Below are positions 1 to 8,539 of a stretch of 55,477 nt of DNA, piece after piece. This stretch comes from DASQFQ01 sp038327685 (GTDB lineage: Bacteria; Actinomycetota; Thermoleophilia; Solirubrobacterales; Solirubrobacteraceae). A model generated the notes under the pieces. The model was not told where the DNA came from. It saw nothing but the letters and a program-made list of their open reading frames with translations, and searched no databases. Position 1 is the stretch's first letter, and the number at the start of each line of letters is the position of its first letter. The DNA lies in assembly GCA_038327685.1 (NCBI GenBank), contig JBBQLH010000012.1, forward strand, positions 1 to 55,477, read 5' to 3'. The translations under genes were made by a program, and so were the position numbers.

Positions 1-606
1 GTCTACATCCTGTTCGCGCTCGTGATGTTCCAGTTCTTCGCCGAGGTGACGAGCAACGGGCTGACCTCGCTGGTCGACCGCGAGCACCTGCTGCGCAAGG
101 TCCGCTTCCCACGGCTCGTGATCCCGCTCGCGATCACGCTGACCTCGCTCTTCAACCTGCTGATGACGCTGCTCGCGGTGCTGGTGTTCGCGACCGCGAA
201 CGGCGTCTACCCGCGCTGGTCGTGGTTCCAGCTGCCGGTGCTGGTGGCGATCCTCGCCGTGCTCGGCCTCGGACTCGCGATGCTGCTGTCGGCGCTGTTC
301 GTCCGCTACCGGGACATCTCCCCGATCTGGGAGGTCTTCGCCCAGGCGCTGTTCTACGCCTCACCGATCCTCTACGTCTCCACGATGGTCCCGGAGAGCT
401 TCCAGCACCCCTACGTCGCGGCGCCCCTCGCCGCCATCTTCACGCAGATGCGCCACGCGATGATCGACCCCACCGCGCCGCCCATCTGGGAGGCGATCGG
501 GGGTGTCGAGCGGCTCCTCATCCCGGGCGGGATCGTCGTCGGCACGTTCGCGCTCGGCTGGTGGGTCTTCCACCGTGAGGCGCCCCGCATCGCCGAGAAC
601 CTCTGA
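1..606 (+). CDS. ABC-2 polysaccharide export permease, 5'-truncated (Wzm-like)
   Basis: The frame is open from base 1, so the true start lies left of the window; about 200 residues remain. Several hydrophobic segments are visible, with the landmarks RFPRLVIPL, LSALFVRYRDISPIW and FYASPILY. These are typical of membrane subunits of ABC transporters that export O-antigen or teichoic-acid-type polymers. The protein aligns by eye along its length with the permease at 8536-9390, so the island holds two such permeases. No ATPase for this copy lies in the window; it may be upstream. The stop codon (604-606) lies inside the convergent gene on the other strand, which overlaps it by 246 bases. Confidence 0.9.
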   Translation, partial: VYILFALVMFQFFAEVTSNGLTSLVDREHLLRKVRFPRLVIPLAITLTSLFNLLMTLLAVLVFATANGVYPRWSWFQLPVLVAILAVLGLGLAMLLSALFVRYRDISPIWEVFAQALFYASPILYVSTMVPESFQHPYVAAPLAAIFTQMRHAMIDPTAPPIWEAIGGVERLLIPGGIVVGTFALGWWVFHREAPRIAENL

Positions 607-1551
607 GCCGCCGCGCCGGCCGAGCCGGAAGTCGCGGTAGCTGTGCAGCAGCACGGCGAGGCCGGCGACCGTGACGGGGACGAACATCACGAAGCGGGCG
701 AGGAGGATGAAGCCGACGGCGGTGCCGCCGTGGACCCCGACCGCGTTGAGGCCGAGCACGAGGCCGGCGTCGAACGTGCCCGCGTAGCCCGGGGCGGCCG
801 GGATCGCGGCCAGCAGCGAGGCGAGCACGATGATCAGCGTCGAATCGAGGAAGTGCAGCTCGAGGCCCAGCGCGTGGCCGACCAGCAGCAGCGTCGTGCC
901 CTCGCAGCACCAGATCGCGGCCGAGAGCGACGCCAGCAGCAGGCCCTCGGCGTGGGCGAAGACCTTGAGGGCGCGCGTGACCGGGCGCACCTTCTCGTTG
1001 AAGCTCGCGAAGTGCCCGCGCCGGCGCAGCGCGAGATAGCCGGCCAGGGCGATCCCACCGAGCACGAGCGCAACGGCGGCGACCGCGGCCGGCCACTGGC
1101 CCGCGGGCGCGTGCGCGACGCCGAACCAGGTGAGCACCGCGAACAGCGCGGCGAGCACGGCGGCGTCGAGGATCCGCTCGGCGAGGATCGAGCCGAGGAT
1201 CGTGCGCCGCTTGGCGGTCGTGCGCGTGCCGAGGATCGCGATCCGCATCACCTCGCCACCGCGCGCGGGCAGGACGTTGTTGCCCATATAGCCGACGAGC
1301 GTCAACCGGTAGGCGTCGGCGCGGTCATGCGGGATCTCGGCCAGGCGCATGATGCGATGCCAGCGCCAGCCGCGTGCGGCCAGGGCGAGCGCGTAAACGG
1401 CGAGGGCGGCCACCAGCCACAGGTAGCCGCCGAGGCTGTCGGGGAACTTCGGCGCGTCCTGGCGGGACACCCACCAGGCGACGAGCGCGAGCGCGACGAC
1501 GGAGACGACGATCGATGCGCGGCGCTGGACTGTCGGGCTCGGCCGGTACAT
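361..1551 (-). CDS. LPG-synthase-like / UPF0104 polytopic membrane protein with antisense C-terminal tail
   Basis: A 396-residue protein beginning MYRPSPTVQ, with about eight hydrophobic helices. GYMGNNVLPARGGE and IPAAPGYAGTFDAG match the lysylphosphatidylglycerol-synthase transmembrane / UPF0104 family, usually about 310-330 residues and often found beside glycosyltransferases, with a proposed lipid-carrier or transport role. The start shares one base with the stop of the upstream GT2 gene (TGATG), so the two are translationally coupled. The family-like part ends near residue 315. The remaining 81 residues are charged, Arg/Asp-rich and antisense to the permease at 1-606, so they are probably not conserved; a lost stop codon is the simplest explanation. 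The membrane domain is secure, the 3' end is doubtful. Confidence 0.8.
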   Translation of the reverse strand: MYRPSPTVQRRASIVVSVVALALVAWWVSRQDAPKFPDSLGGYLWLVAALAVYALALAARGWRWHRIMRLAEIPHDRADAYRLTLVGYMGNNVLPARGGEVMRIAILGTRTTAKRRTILGSILAERILDAAVLAALFAVLTWFGVAHAPAGQWPAAVAAVALVLGGIALAGYLALRRRGHFASFNEKVRPVTRALKVFAHAEGLLLASLSAAIWCCEGTTLLLVGHALGLELHFLDSTLIIVLASLLAAIPAAPGYAGTFDAGLVLGLNAVGVHGGTAVGFILLARFVMFVPVTVAGLAVLLHSYRDFRLGRRGGSEVLGDAGRLTVEDPPAERERADDDPARDEEPLDTPDRLPDGRRGGVDHRVAHLREDGGEGRRDVGVLEALRDHRGDVEDR

Positions 1552-2387
1552 CAGCGGTGGGCGCGGCGGCGGCTGAGGCGGCGGCGCACCGGCCCGTCGT
1601 GGCCGGCCACCGTTTCGGGCGGGGCGATGGTCACGGGGGGCTCGGGCGCGACCGCGCCGGCGCGGCGGTAGTCGCCGCGGCTGAGGTGGTACTCGAGGAA
1701 GACGTAGAGCACGATGAAGAGGTAGCGGCTGCCCATCTCGTTGAGCTGCAGCTTCGAGGTGCCGGCCGCGCGGTTGGTCCACGAGGTCGGGACGATCGCG
1801 TAGGAGAAGCCGCGCGTGATCGCCTTCAGCGGCAGCTCGACGGTGAGGTTGAAGTGGTGCGAGAGAAGGGGCCGGAGGTTCTCGATGACCTCGCGGCGGT
1901 AGGCCTTGAACGCGTTCGTCGTGTCGTTGTAGCCGTGCTGGAAGAGCATGCGGATGCCGGCGTTGACGACGCGGTTCACGGCGAGCTTGAAGCGCGGATA
2001 GTCGTGAACCTGCGCGCCGGGCATGAAGCGCGAGCCGAAGGCGCAGTCGTAGCCGGCCTCGAGCACGCGGTGATAGAGGATCACGTCGCGCGGGTCGTCG
2101 GAGCCGTCGGCCATCACGATCACGACGGCGTCGCCGCGGAACTCCTCGAGCCCCTTGCGGACCGCGAAGCCGAAGCCGTGAGCGCCTTCGTTGCGCACGC
2201 AGCGCACGCGCGGCTCCTCGGCGGTCACGCCCGCCACCACGTCGCTCGTCCCGTCGGAGGATGCGTCGTCGACGACGATGATCTCGAAGTCGATCTCCTC
2301 CGGCGCGAGCTGGGCGATCAGCCCGCGCAGGGTCGGCTCGACGACCTCCGCCTCGTTGTGGGCCGGGATGACGACGGAGAGGTTCAC
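1551..2387 (-). CDS. GT2 glycosyltransferase (dolichyl/undecaprenyl-phosphate sugar synthase type)
   Basis: A 278-residue GT-A enzyme. It opens with NLSVVIPAHNEAEVV, followed by IIVVDDASSDGTSD (nucleotide binding), VVIVMADGSDDP (DxD-like metal site) and a conserved NDTTNAFKAYRR stretch typical of DPM1-like synthases. These transfer a sugar from NDP-sugar to a polyprenyl phosphate on the inner membrane face. The start is the GTG at 2387, overlapping the upstream epimerase stop as GTGA; the reading frame upstream of it is Arg/Pro-rich and not credible. It sits mid-operon, so its lipid-linked sugar probably feeds GT-C-like proteins in the island. The exact sugar cannot be read from the sequence. 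Confidence 0.9.
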   Translation of the reverse strand: MNLSVVIPAHNEAEVVEPTLRGLIAQLAPEEIDFEIIVVDDASSDGTSDVVAGVTAEEPRVRCVRNEGAHGFGFAVRKGLEEFRGDAVVIVMADGSDDPRDVILYHRVLEAGYDCAFGSRFMPGAQVHDYPRFKLAVNRVVNAGIRMLFQHGYNDTTNAFKAYRREVIENLRPLLSHHFNLTVELPLKAITRGFSYAIVPTSWTNRAAGTSKLQLNEMGSRYLFIVLYVFLEYHLSRGDYRRAGAVAPEPPVTIAPPETVAGHDGPVRRRLSRRRAHR

Positions 2388-3487
2388 GCCGGCGCCCAGT
2401 GCTCCACGTTCGCGTCGTGGATCTCGCGCAGGATGTCCTCGACGGAGTGGCGCAGCGACCAGGCGGGGTGGTCGCGCTCGAAGGCCGAGAGGTCGGAGAC
2501 CCACCAGCGGTGGTCGCCGACGCGGTTCTCCTCGCTGTAGGTCCAGTCGAGCTTGCGGCCCGCGATCTCCTCGCACATCCGGATCGCCTCGAGCATCGAG
2601 CAGTTGCACGCGCGCCCGCCGCCGAGGTTGTAGACCGCTGCGGCGCGCGGGGTCCTCGCGAACGCCTCGAAGGCCGCGACGAGATCGGCGGAGTGGATGT
2701 TGTCGCGCACCTGCTTGCCGCCGTACCCGAACACGGTGTAGGGCTGACCGGTGATCGTGCAGCGCATGAGGTAGGAGAGGAAGCCGTGCAGCTGCGTGCC
2801 GGCGTGGTTGGGGCCGGTCAGGCAGCCGCCGCGGAAGCACACGGTCGGCATCTCGAAGTAGCGCCCGTACTCCTGCACGAGCAGGTCGGCGGCGGCCTTC
2901 GAGACGCCGAACAGCGAGTGCGTCGAGTGGTCGATCGACATCGTCGTCGGGATGCCGTCGTAGTACTCGTGGTCGATCGGCAGCTCGAGGCGCTCCGCGT
3001 GCTCCTCGAGCGGCAGGGAGTTCGGGGTGTCGCCGTAGACCTTGTTGGTCGAGCAGAAGATGAAAGGCGCAGAGGGCGCGTGCCGGCGCGTGGCCTCGAG
3101 CAGGTTGAGCGTGCCGTTGGCATTGACGCCGAAGTCGGTCTGCGGGTCCTTGGCCGCCCAGTCGTGCGAGGGCTGCGCGGCGGTGTGCACGATCACCTCG
3201 ATCGACCCGGCGTGCTCGGCGAAGATGCGCGCGACGCCGTCGGCGTCGCGGATGTCGATCTCCTCGTGGATGAACTCGTCGGGCAGCCGCTCGGCGAGCA
3301 CCTCGGACATCCGGCGCGTCGAGGCCTCGGCGCCGAAGAAGCGCGCGCGCATGTCGTTCTCCAGGCCGACCACGGTGTAGCCGCGCTCGGCGAAGTGGAT
3401 GACGGATTCGGAGCCGATCAGGCCGCCGGAGCCGGTGACGATCGCGATGGGGGTCAAGTGGAGGGGGTCTCCGTGGATCGTTGACAT
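2384..3487 (-). CDS. NAD-dependent epimerase/dehydratase (CDP-paratose-2-epimerase-like SDR)
   Basis: A 367-residue extended short-chain dehydrogenase. The NAD-binding glycine motif is GSGGLIG (residues 19-25). STNKVYG carries the catalytic Ser/Thr region, and LTGPNHAGTQLHGF resembles tyvelose/paratose-epimerase relatives. The usual YxxxK is FGVSK, with Phe193 where the catalytic Tyr normally sits and Lys197 retained; I recall this variant in a related subgroup, so it may be a family feature. First gene of the 3487-to-361 operon, with an ATG start about 48 bases after a TATAGT box. It probably modifies a nucleotide-activated sugar; the substrate is unknown. Confidence 0.87.
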   Translation of the reverse strand: MSTIHGDPLHLTPIAIVTGSGGLIGSESVIHFAERGYTVVGLENDMRARFFGAEASTRRMSEVLAERLPDEFIHEEIDIRDADGVARIFAEHAGSIEVIVHTAAQPSHDWAAKDPQTDFGVNANGTLNLLEATRRHAPSAPFIFCSTNKVYGDTPNSLPLEEHAERLELPIDHEYYDGIPTTMSIDHSTHSLFGVSKAAADLLVQEYGRYFEMPTVCFRGGCLTGPNHAGTQLHGFLSYLMRCTITGQPYTVFGYGGKQVRDNIHSADLVAAFEAFARTPRAAAVYNLGGGRACNCSMLEAIRMCEEIAGRKLDWTYSEENRVGDHRWWVSDLSAFERDHPAWSLRHSVEDILREIHDANVEHWAPA

Positions 3488-3535
3488 ACGGGGACCGCGC
3501 AGGGGCGAGTCGAGGCCTGCCCGCGAGAGGCGTCC

Positions 3536-3541
3536 ACTATA
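3536..3541 (-). promoter_or_regulatory. Candidate -10 box (TATAGT) for the 3487-to-361 operon
   Basis: On the minus strand TATAGT lies 48 bases before the ATG at 3487. There is no convincing -35 at 16-18 bases. It is divergent from the TAGCGT box serving 3599. Confidence 0.4.
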
Positions 3542-3581
3542 GACGCGCGATTTCGGCCAAGGTCGCGGTGTTTGGCGCTGC

Positions 3582-3587
3582 TAGCGT
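3582..3587 (+). promoter_or_regulatory. TAGCGT -10-type box, near-leaderless start of 3599
   Basis: TAGCGT is followed by 11 bases and then the ATG at 3599. The stretch CTAGCGTCTCGCCGCCGT before the ATG is repeated exactly before the paralogous gene at 5455. Confidence 0.5.
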
Positions 3588-3598
3588 CTCGCCGCCGT

Positions 3599-5440
3599 AT
3601 GAGGTCGCTGCGGCCACACGCGGGATTTCTGCTCACCGCGGCCGTGGTCGCGCTCGCCTCCTGGCCGCTCACGGGCTCGTTGCGGCCCGGCACCGACCTC
3701 GACGGGGCGTGGCAGATCGGGCTCCGCGAGAGCCTCCACGGCGGCCTCGACTTCGGGCCCGACGTGCTGTTCACCTACGGTCCGCTCGGCTTCCTGCACC
3801 GGCCGCTCCTCGTCTACCCGTGGCCCGCGCGGCTGGCCTTCGCCTGGACCGTGCTCGCGCAGCTCGCGCTCGCCGCGACGCTGATCTGGGGGCTGACCCA
3901 TGCGCTGCGGTCGCGCCTGCTCGCGGTGCTGCTCGCGGTGCCGCTGGCGGCGACCGTGGGCCAGGGGCCGGAGGTGGTCCTGTCGTTCATCGGCGCGGTG
4001 GCGCTCGTGGGGGCGCGGCCGCGCGGCCGCGCGGCGCCGGCGCGCGCGCTCGTGCTCGGAGCGGCGGCCGGGATCGAGCTGCTCGACAAGCTCAACACGG
4101 GCGTCACCGTCACGGCGTTCGGGCTGATCGCGGTCGCAGCGGCGCCCGCCCCACGGCGGACGCTCGTGGCGGCCTTCGCGGCCGCTGCCGTCGCCACGCT
4201 CGCCGTCGGCTGGCTCGCGACCGGGCAGTCGCCCGGAGAGATCGGCACCTACCTGCGCGGGTCGTACGAGATCATCGCCGGCTACTCAGAGGCGATGTAC
4301 ACCGAGCAGCCTGGGCGCCAATGGGAGTTCTGGGTCGCCGCGTGGCTCGCGGGCGCCGGCGTGCTCGTCGCGTGGCGCGCCGCCGACCTGCTGCCGTCGC
4401 GCGCGCGGCTGGGGCTGCTCGCGCTCTGGGCGGTGCTCGCGTTCACCTCGTTCAAGGCGGCCTTCGTGCGCCACGACGCGGGCCACAGCAACATCTACTT
4501 CATCTCGGTGCTGGGCGGGCTCATCGCCTTCGGCTGGGCGCCGCACTGGCGCCAGACAGCGTGGCTGCTGGGCGCCCTGTTCGCGGCCGCCCTGCTCGCC
4601 GCGTGGCCGATCGCGCCGCAGGGTCTGTTCACCCCGCTGGCGCGCGCGCGGAGCTTCGTCGACCAGGCGCGGCTGCTGATGGACGGCAGCGACACGAACG
4701 CCGCAATCGCCGGCGGCCGCCGGCAGCGCAGCGACGTCGAGCAGCTCGACGGGCGCTTCGTCTCGGCGATCGGCCGCCGGACCGTCCACGTCGAGCCTTC
4801 CGACGCCGGCCTCGTGTGGTCGCAGCGGCTGCGCTGGCGGCCGCTCCCCGTGTTTCAGAACTACTCCGCCTACACCTCCTCCCTCGATGGGCGCAACGCC
4901 GCCGCCGCGCGCTCGCCCGGCGGGCCGGACGTGATCATGCGCGAGCAGGCGCCGGTTGCCGATGGCCGCAACCCCGCGTTCGAGGCGCCCGCGGCGACCC
5001 GCGCGATCCTCTGCCACTTCCGCACCGCCCAGGGACCCTTCGGCCGCTGGCTGATGCTCGAGCGCAGCGCGCCGCGCTGCGGGCGGGAGCGGCCGCTGCG
5101 GACGGTCGATGCGAAGCTCGGCGCGCCGACGCCGGTGCCACCCGCCCCCGACGCGTCGAGCGTCGTGATGGTGCGCATCGAGGGCATCCAGGTCTCGGGG
5201 CTGGAGACGCTGCGATCGACGCTGTACCGCGCGCTGCCGCGCCAGATCGTCATGGACGGCGGGCGCACGAACCGGCTCATCCCCGGCACCGCGGGCGACG
5301 GCCTGCTGCTGCGCGTGCCCTCGCGCGCCGACTATCCGGCGCCGTTCGGTCTCGACCAGGCGGCGAAGACCGTCGCGGTGACCAAGAGCGACCACAAGGG
5401 CTCCGTGCGGCTCAGGTTCAGCGCCATGTCCATCCGCTAG
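3599..5440 (+). CDS. Polytopic membrane protein with exported C-terminal domain, GT-C-like, copy 1
   Basis: 613 residues. The N-terminal two-thirds has about ten hydrophobic helices. The first loop holds the signature TDLDGAW with GLDFGPDVLFTYGPLGF; an acidic motif in the first external loop is typical of GT-C glycosyltransferases that use lipid-linked sugars. The C-terminal third (from about residue 360) is soluble and holds LRWRPLPVFQNYSAYT and three Cys. The ATG at 3599 was chosen because the segment before it matches the leader of the next gene. It is a tandem paralogue of 5455-7305. Function is not established; a membrane glycosyltransferase or polymer-modifying role in the export locus is inference. 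Confidence 0.8.
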   Translation: MRSLRPHAGFLLTAAVVALASWPLTGSLRPGTDLDGAWQIGLRESLHGGLDFGPDVLFTYGPLGFLHRPLLVYPWPARLAFAWTVLAQLALAATLIWGLTHALRSRLLAVLLAVPLAATVGQGPEVVLSFIGAVALVGARPRGRAAPARALVLGAAAGIELLDKLNTGVTVTAFGLIAVAAAPAPRRTLVAAFAAAAVATLAVGWLATGQSPGEIGTYLRGSYEIIAGYSEAMYTEQPGRQWEFWVAAWLAGAGVLVAWRAADLLPSRARLGLLALWAVLAFTSFKAAFVRHDAGHSNIYFISVLGGLIAFGWAPHWRQTAWLLGALFAAALLAAWPIAPQGLFTPLARARSFVDQARLLMDGSDTNAAIAGGRRQRSDVEQLDGRFVSAIGRRTVHVEPSDAGLVWSQRLRWRPLPVFQNYSAYTSSLDGRNAAAARSPGGPDVIMREQAPVADGRNPAFEAPAATRAILCHFRTAQGPFGRWLMLERSAPRCGRERPLRTVDAKLGAPTPVPPAPDASSVVMVRIEGIQVSGLETLRSTLYRALPRQIVMDGGRTNRLIPGTAGDGLLLRVPSRADYPAPFGLDQAAKTVAVTKSDHKGSVRLRFSAMSIR

Positions 5441-5443
5441 CGT
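5438..5443 (+). promoter_or_regulatory. TAGCGT box overlapping the stop of 3599-5440, before 5455
   Basis: TAGCGT (its first three bases are the stop of the previous gene) followed by 11 bases and ATG. It is identical to the leader at 3582, consistent with a gene-plus-leader duplication. Confidence 0.5.
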
Positions 5444-5454
5444 CTCGCCGCCGT

Positions 5455-7305
5455 ATGAAGACCCTGCGGCCGCACGCGCCCGCGCTGCTCGCCGCGGCGC
5501 TCGTCACGCTGGTCTCCTGGCCGGTCATGGGCAACCTGCAGCCACGGCTCGACCTCGACGGAGCCTGGGAGATCGCGCTCCGCCAGGCGCTGCACGACGG
5601 GCTCGACTTCGGCCCCGACCTCGTGTTCACCTACGGCCCGCTCGGCTTCCTGCGCGAGCCGATGCTCGTCTACGCGTCGACGGCGCGCCTGGCCTTCGTC
5701 TACGGGCTGCTCGTGCACTTCGCGCTGTGCGCGACGCTGATCTGGGGCCTGCGGCGCGCGCTCGGCTCGCTGCTGGTCGCGTCGCTCGTCGCGATGCTGC
5801 TGGCGGCGGCGATGTGGCAGGAGCCGACGATCGTGATCGCCTTCGCGGCCGCCGTCGCCCTGGCAGCGGGACTGGCCCGCTCGCGGCCGGCCGCGCTGAT
5901 CGCCCTCGGTCTCGGCGTGCTGGCCGGGATCGAGCTGCTCTCGAAGCTCAATACCGGGGTCACGCTGACCGGGCTCGGTGTGGTCGCCGTGGTCGCTGCC
6001 CCCTCGCCGCGACGGCTGCCCGCCGGCGCGTTCGCGGGCGGGCTGATCGGCGCGCTCGCCGTCGGCTGGCTCGCCACCGGGCAGTCGCTCGGTGCGATCG
6101 GCGACTACCTGGATGGCTCGTTCCAGATCGTCTCGGGCTACTCCGCGGCGATGTACTTCGAGGATCCCGGCGCCGCATGGGAGCTCTCGGCCGCGTTCCT
6201 CCTCATCGCGATCGGCTACGCAGTCGCGTGGCGGGCCGGCGACCTGCTGACGAGCCGCTCCCGCCTGGGGCTGGTCGCGCTCTGGACGGTGCTCGCGTTC
6301 ACCACCTTCAAGGCCGGCTTCGTGCGCCACGACCCCGTGCACTCCAACATCCTCTTCGCCTCGCTGCTCGGCGGCTTCGTGGCCTTCGGCTGGGTGCCGC
6401 ACCGGCGCGCGTCAGCGTGGCTGATCGGCGCGCTCGGCTTGACGATGCTGCTCGCGTCGCTGGGCGTGACCCCCGCGACCTACATCGCGCCGATCGCCCG
6501 CGCGAGCGACCTCGTCGACCAGGCGCGGCTGCTCGCCGACAGCGGGAAGACCAGCGCCGCGATCGACGCCGCGCGCGCGGCGCGCCTCCCGCTCGACCGG
6601 ATCGACCCGAAGCTCGTGGTCGCCGCACGCGCGGGCACGGTCCATATCGACCCGGTGGAGGCCGGGCTGGTGTGGGTGCAGCATCTCCGCTGGCGCCCGC
6701 TGCCGGTGTTTCAGAGCTACTCGGCCTACACGCGCAGGCTCGACGAGCGCAACGCGGCCGCCGTGCGCGACGCCTCGGGCCCCGACCGCATCCTGCGCGA
6801 GGACGGGGTCTATCTCGACCGCGGCAACCCGATCCGGCGCCCGGAGATCGACGAGCCCGCGACGATGCGGGCGATGCTCTGCCATTTCCGCGAGCAGGAG
6901 ACGATCGTGCCGTGGATGCTGATCGAGCGCACGCCGAATCGCTGTGGCGCGCCGCGCCCGCTCATGACGAGCACGGCCAGGTTCGGTGTGCCGGCGCCGA
7001 TCCCGCCGGCGCCGGACGCGCACAGCGTCGTCTTCGTGCGCATCGACGGCATCGACGTGAGCGGCCTCGAGCGGCTGCGCACGCTCGTCTACCGGGCGCT
7101 GCCGCGGGCGATCGAGTTCGACGGCGGCCGCTCCCGCCGGCTGCTCCCGGGGACCGCGGGCGACGGCCTCGTGCTGCGCGTGCCCAGGAGTGCGGACTTC
7201 CCGGCGCCGTTCGCGCTCGACCAGGGGACGAACACGCTGACGATCACGCGGGCGCTCGACCGGGGCGAGGTTCGCCTGCGCTTCTTCGCCATGCCCATCC
7301 GCTAG
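5455..7305 (+). CDS. Polytopic membrane protein with exported C-terminal domain, GT-C-like, copy 2
   Basis: 616 residues, matching the preceding protein throughout: LDLDGAWEIALR, GLDFGPDLVFTYGPLGF, GIELLSKLNTGVTLT, FVRHDPVHSNI, LRWRPLPVFQSYSAYT and a shared C-terminal LPGTAGDGLVLRVP block. It has about ten N-terminal membrane helices followed by an external domain that keeps the Cys residues (CHF, RCG). It starts 14 bases after the previous stop. Retention of both copies with clear divergence suggests related but distinct substrates. As for copy 1, a GT-C-like sugar transferase is the leading guess, not shown. Confidence 0.8.
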   Translation: MKTLRPHAPALLAAALVTLVSWPVMGNLQPRLDLDGAWEIALRQALHDGLDFGPDLVFTYGPLGFLREPMLVYASTARLAFVYGLLVHFALCATLIWGLRRALGSLLVASLVAMLLAAAMWQEPTIVIAFAAAVALAAGLARSRPAALIALGLGVLAGIELLSKLNTGVTLTGLGVVAVVAAPSPRRLPAGAFAGGLIGALAVGWLATGQSLGAIGDYLDGSFQIVSGYSAAMYFEDPGAAWELSAAFLLIAIGYAVAWRAGDLLTSRSRLGLVALWTVLAFTTFKAGFVRHDPVHSNILFASLLGGFVAFGWVPHRRASAWLIGALGLTMLLASLGVTPATYIAPIARASDLVDQARLLADSGKTSAAIDAARAARLPLDRIDPKLVVAARAGTVHIDPVEAGLVWVQHLRWRPLPVFQSYSAYTRRLDERNAAAVRDASGPDRILREDGVYLDRGNPIRRPEIDEPATMRAMLCHFREQETIVPWMLIERTPNRCGAPRPLMTSTARFGVPAPIPPAPDAHSVVFVRIDGIDVSGLERLRTLVYRALPRAIEFDGGRSRRLLPGTAGDGLVLRVPRSADFPAPFALDQGTNTLTITRALDRGEVRLRFFAMPIR

Positions 7306-7308
7306 CGT
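7303..7308 (+). promoter_or_regulatory. TAGCGT -10-type box, leaderless start of the wzt-like gene
   Basis: TAGCGT, then CATTTTC (7 bases), then the GTG start at 7316. The first three bases double as the stop of the gene before. The spacing places transcription start at or next to the GTG. Confidence 0.5.
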
Positions 7309-7315
7309 CATTTTC

Positions 7316-8539
7316 GTGTCTGGCCCTGGTCCCGCCGTCGTCGTCGACGACGTCTCGAAGACGTTCTCGCTGCCCAAGGAGCGCGTCCACACGCTCAAGG
7401 AACGAGCGCTGCACCCGCTGCGGCGCTCCGAGAACGAGGACTTCCGCGCGCTCAAGGGCGTCTCCTTCGACGTCGGCCGCGGCGAGTTCTTCGGCATCGT
7501 CGGGCGCAACGGCTCGGGCAAGAGCACGCTGCTGAAGTGCATGGCCGGCATCTACAGGGCCGACTCCGGCCAGGTCCTGGTCGGCGGCCGCGTCTCGACC
7601 TTCATCGAGCTCGGCGTCGGCTTCAACCCCGACCTCGCCGGGCGCGACAACGTGATCCTCAACGCGATCATGCTCGGCCTCACCCGGCGCCAGGCGCTCG
7701 ATCGCTACGACCGCATCATCGACTTCGCCGGCCTGCGCGAGTTCGAGGAGCTGAAGCTCAAGAACTACTCGTCGGGGATGCTCGTGCGGCTCGCGTTCTC
7801 GGTGATGATCCAGGTCGACGCCGAGATCCTGCTCATCGACGAGGTGCTGGCGGTCGGCGACGCCGCCTTCCAGCAGAAGTGCTACGACGAGTTCAACCGG
7901 CTGCGCGACGAGGGCCGGACGATCCTGCTCGTCACGCACGACATGACGACCGTCTCGCGCTTCTGCCACCGCGCGATGCTGCTCGAGCAGGGCGAGGTCG
8001 TCTCGATCGGGACGCCCGACGTGATCTCCGCCGAGTACTTCGAGACGAACTTCGCGCAGGGCGGACCGACCCAGGCCGACCTCCGCCTCCACGAGGGCGA
8101 CGGCACGGTGGAGATCGCCGACGCCTGGTTCGAGGACGGCGACGGCAACCGCGTGAACACCCTCTCGCAGGGGCGGCGCGTCGCCTTCGTCGCGGTCGTG
8201 CAGTTCATCGCGGCACACGAGGATCCCGTCTTCGCGTTCGCGCTCGGCACCGACGATCACGACATCGCGTTCGCCACGTCGACCCTGTGGCACGAGGAGC
8301 GCACGGGGTCGTTCGCGGCCGGCGAGCGCGTCGGCTTTCGCGTCGCGTTCGACAACCACTTCGCCCCTGGCCGCTACCACGCGACGCCGACGGTCGCGCG
8401 CCGCGGCAGCGGCCACGACGTCCACGTCAAGGTCAAGAACATGGCGACGGTCGTCGTCACCGGCGCGCGCGCCGGCGGCGGCATGGTCGACGTTCCGCAC
8501 ACCGTGCGGCTCGAGCGCGCGGAAGTGCCCGCCTCATGA
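7316..8539 (+). CDS. ABC transporter ATP-binding protein for polysaccharide export (Wzt-like)
   Basis: 407 residues. Walker A is GRNGSGKST (63-71), the ABC signature is YSSGM (151-155), Walker B is ILLIDE (171-176) and the switch His is in THDM (208). The stretch STFIELGVGFNPDLAGRDN is typical of the O-antigen/teichoic-acid exporter group. Residues about 260-400 form an extra C-terminal domain, in the position of the Wzt carbohydrate-binding domain that recognises the terminal modification of the glycan. It overlaps the permease gene by ATGA, so the two subunits are coupled. It powers export of undecaprenyl-linked polysaccharide across the inner membrane. Confidence 0.95.
   Translation: MSGPGPAVVVDDVSKTFSLPKERVHTLKERALHPLRRSENEDFRALKGVSFDVGRGEFFGIVGRNGSGKSTLLKCMAGIYRADSGQVLVGGRVSTFIELGVGFNPDLAGRDNVILNAIMLGLTRRQALDRYDRIIDFAGLREFEELKLKNYSSGMLVRLAFSVMIQVDAEILLIDEVLAVGDAAFQQKCYDEFNRLRDEGRTILLVTHDMTTVSRFCHRAMLLEQGEVVSIGTPDVISAEYFETNFAQGGPTQADLRLHEGDGTVEIADAWFEDGDGNRVNTLSQGRRVAFVAVVQFIAAHEDPVFAFALGTDDHDIAFATSTLWHEERTGSFAAGERVGFRVAFDNHFAPGRYHATPTVARRGSGHDVHVKVKNMATVVVTGARAGGGMVDVPHTVRLERAEVPAS

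Noticed and set aside
1552..1782. N-terminal extension of the LPG-synthase-like protein
   Set aside because: The extension is Arg/Pro-rich and lies inside the GT2 gene; the ATG at 1551 with the TGATG overlap is the natural start.
3481..7305. One open frame of 1274 codons across both paralogous membrane genes
   Set aside because: Its first half is an Arg/Pro/Ala-rich alternate frame of the 3599 gene; only the part from 5455 is a real protein.
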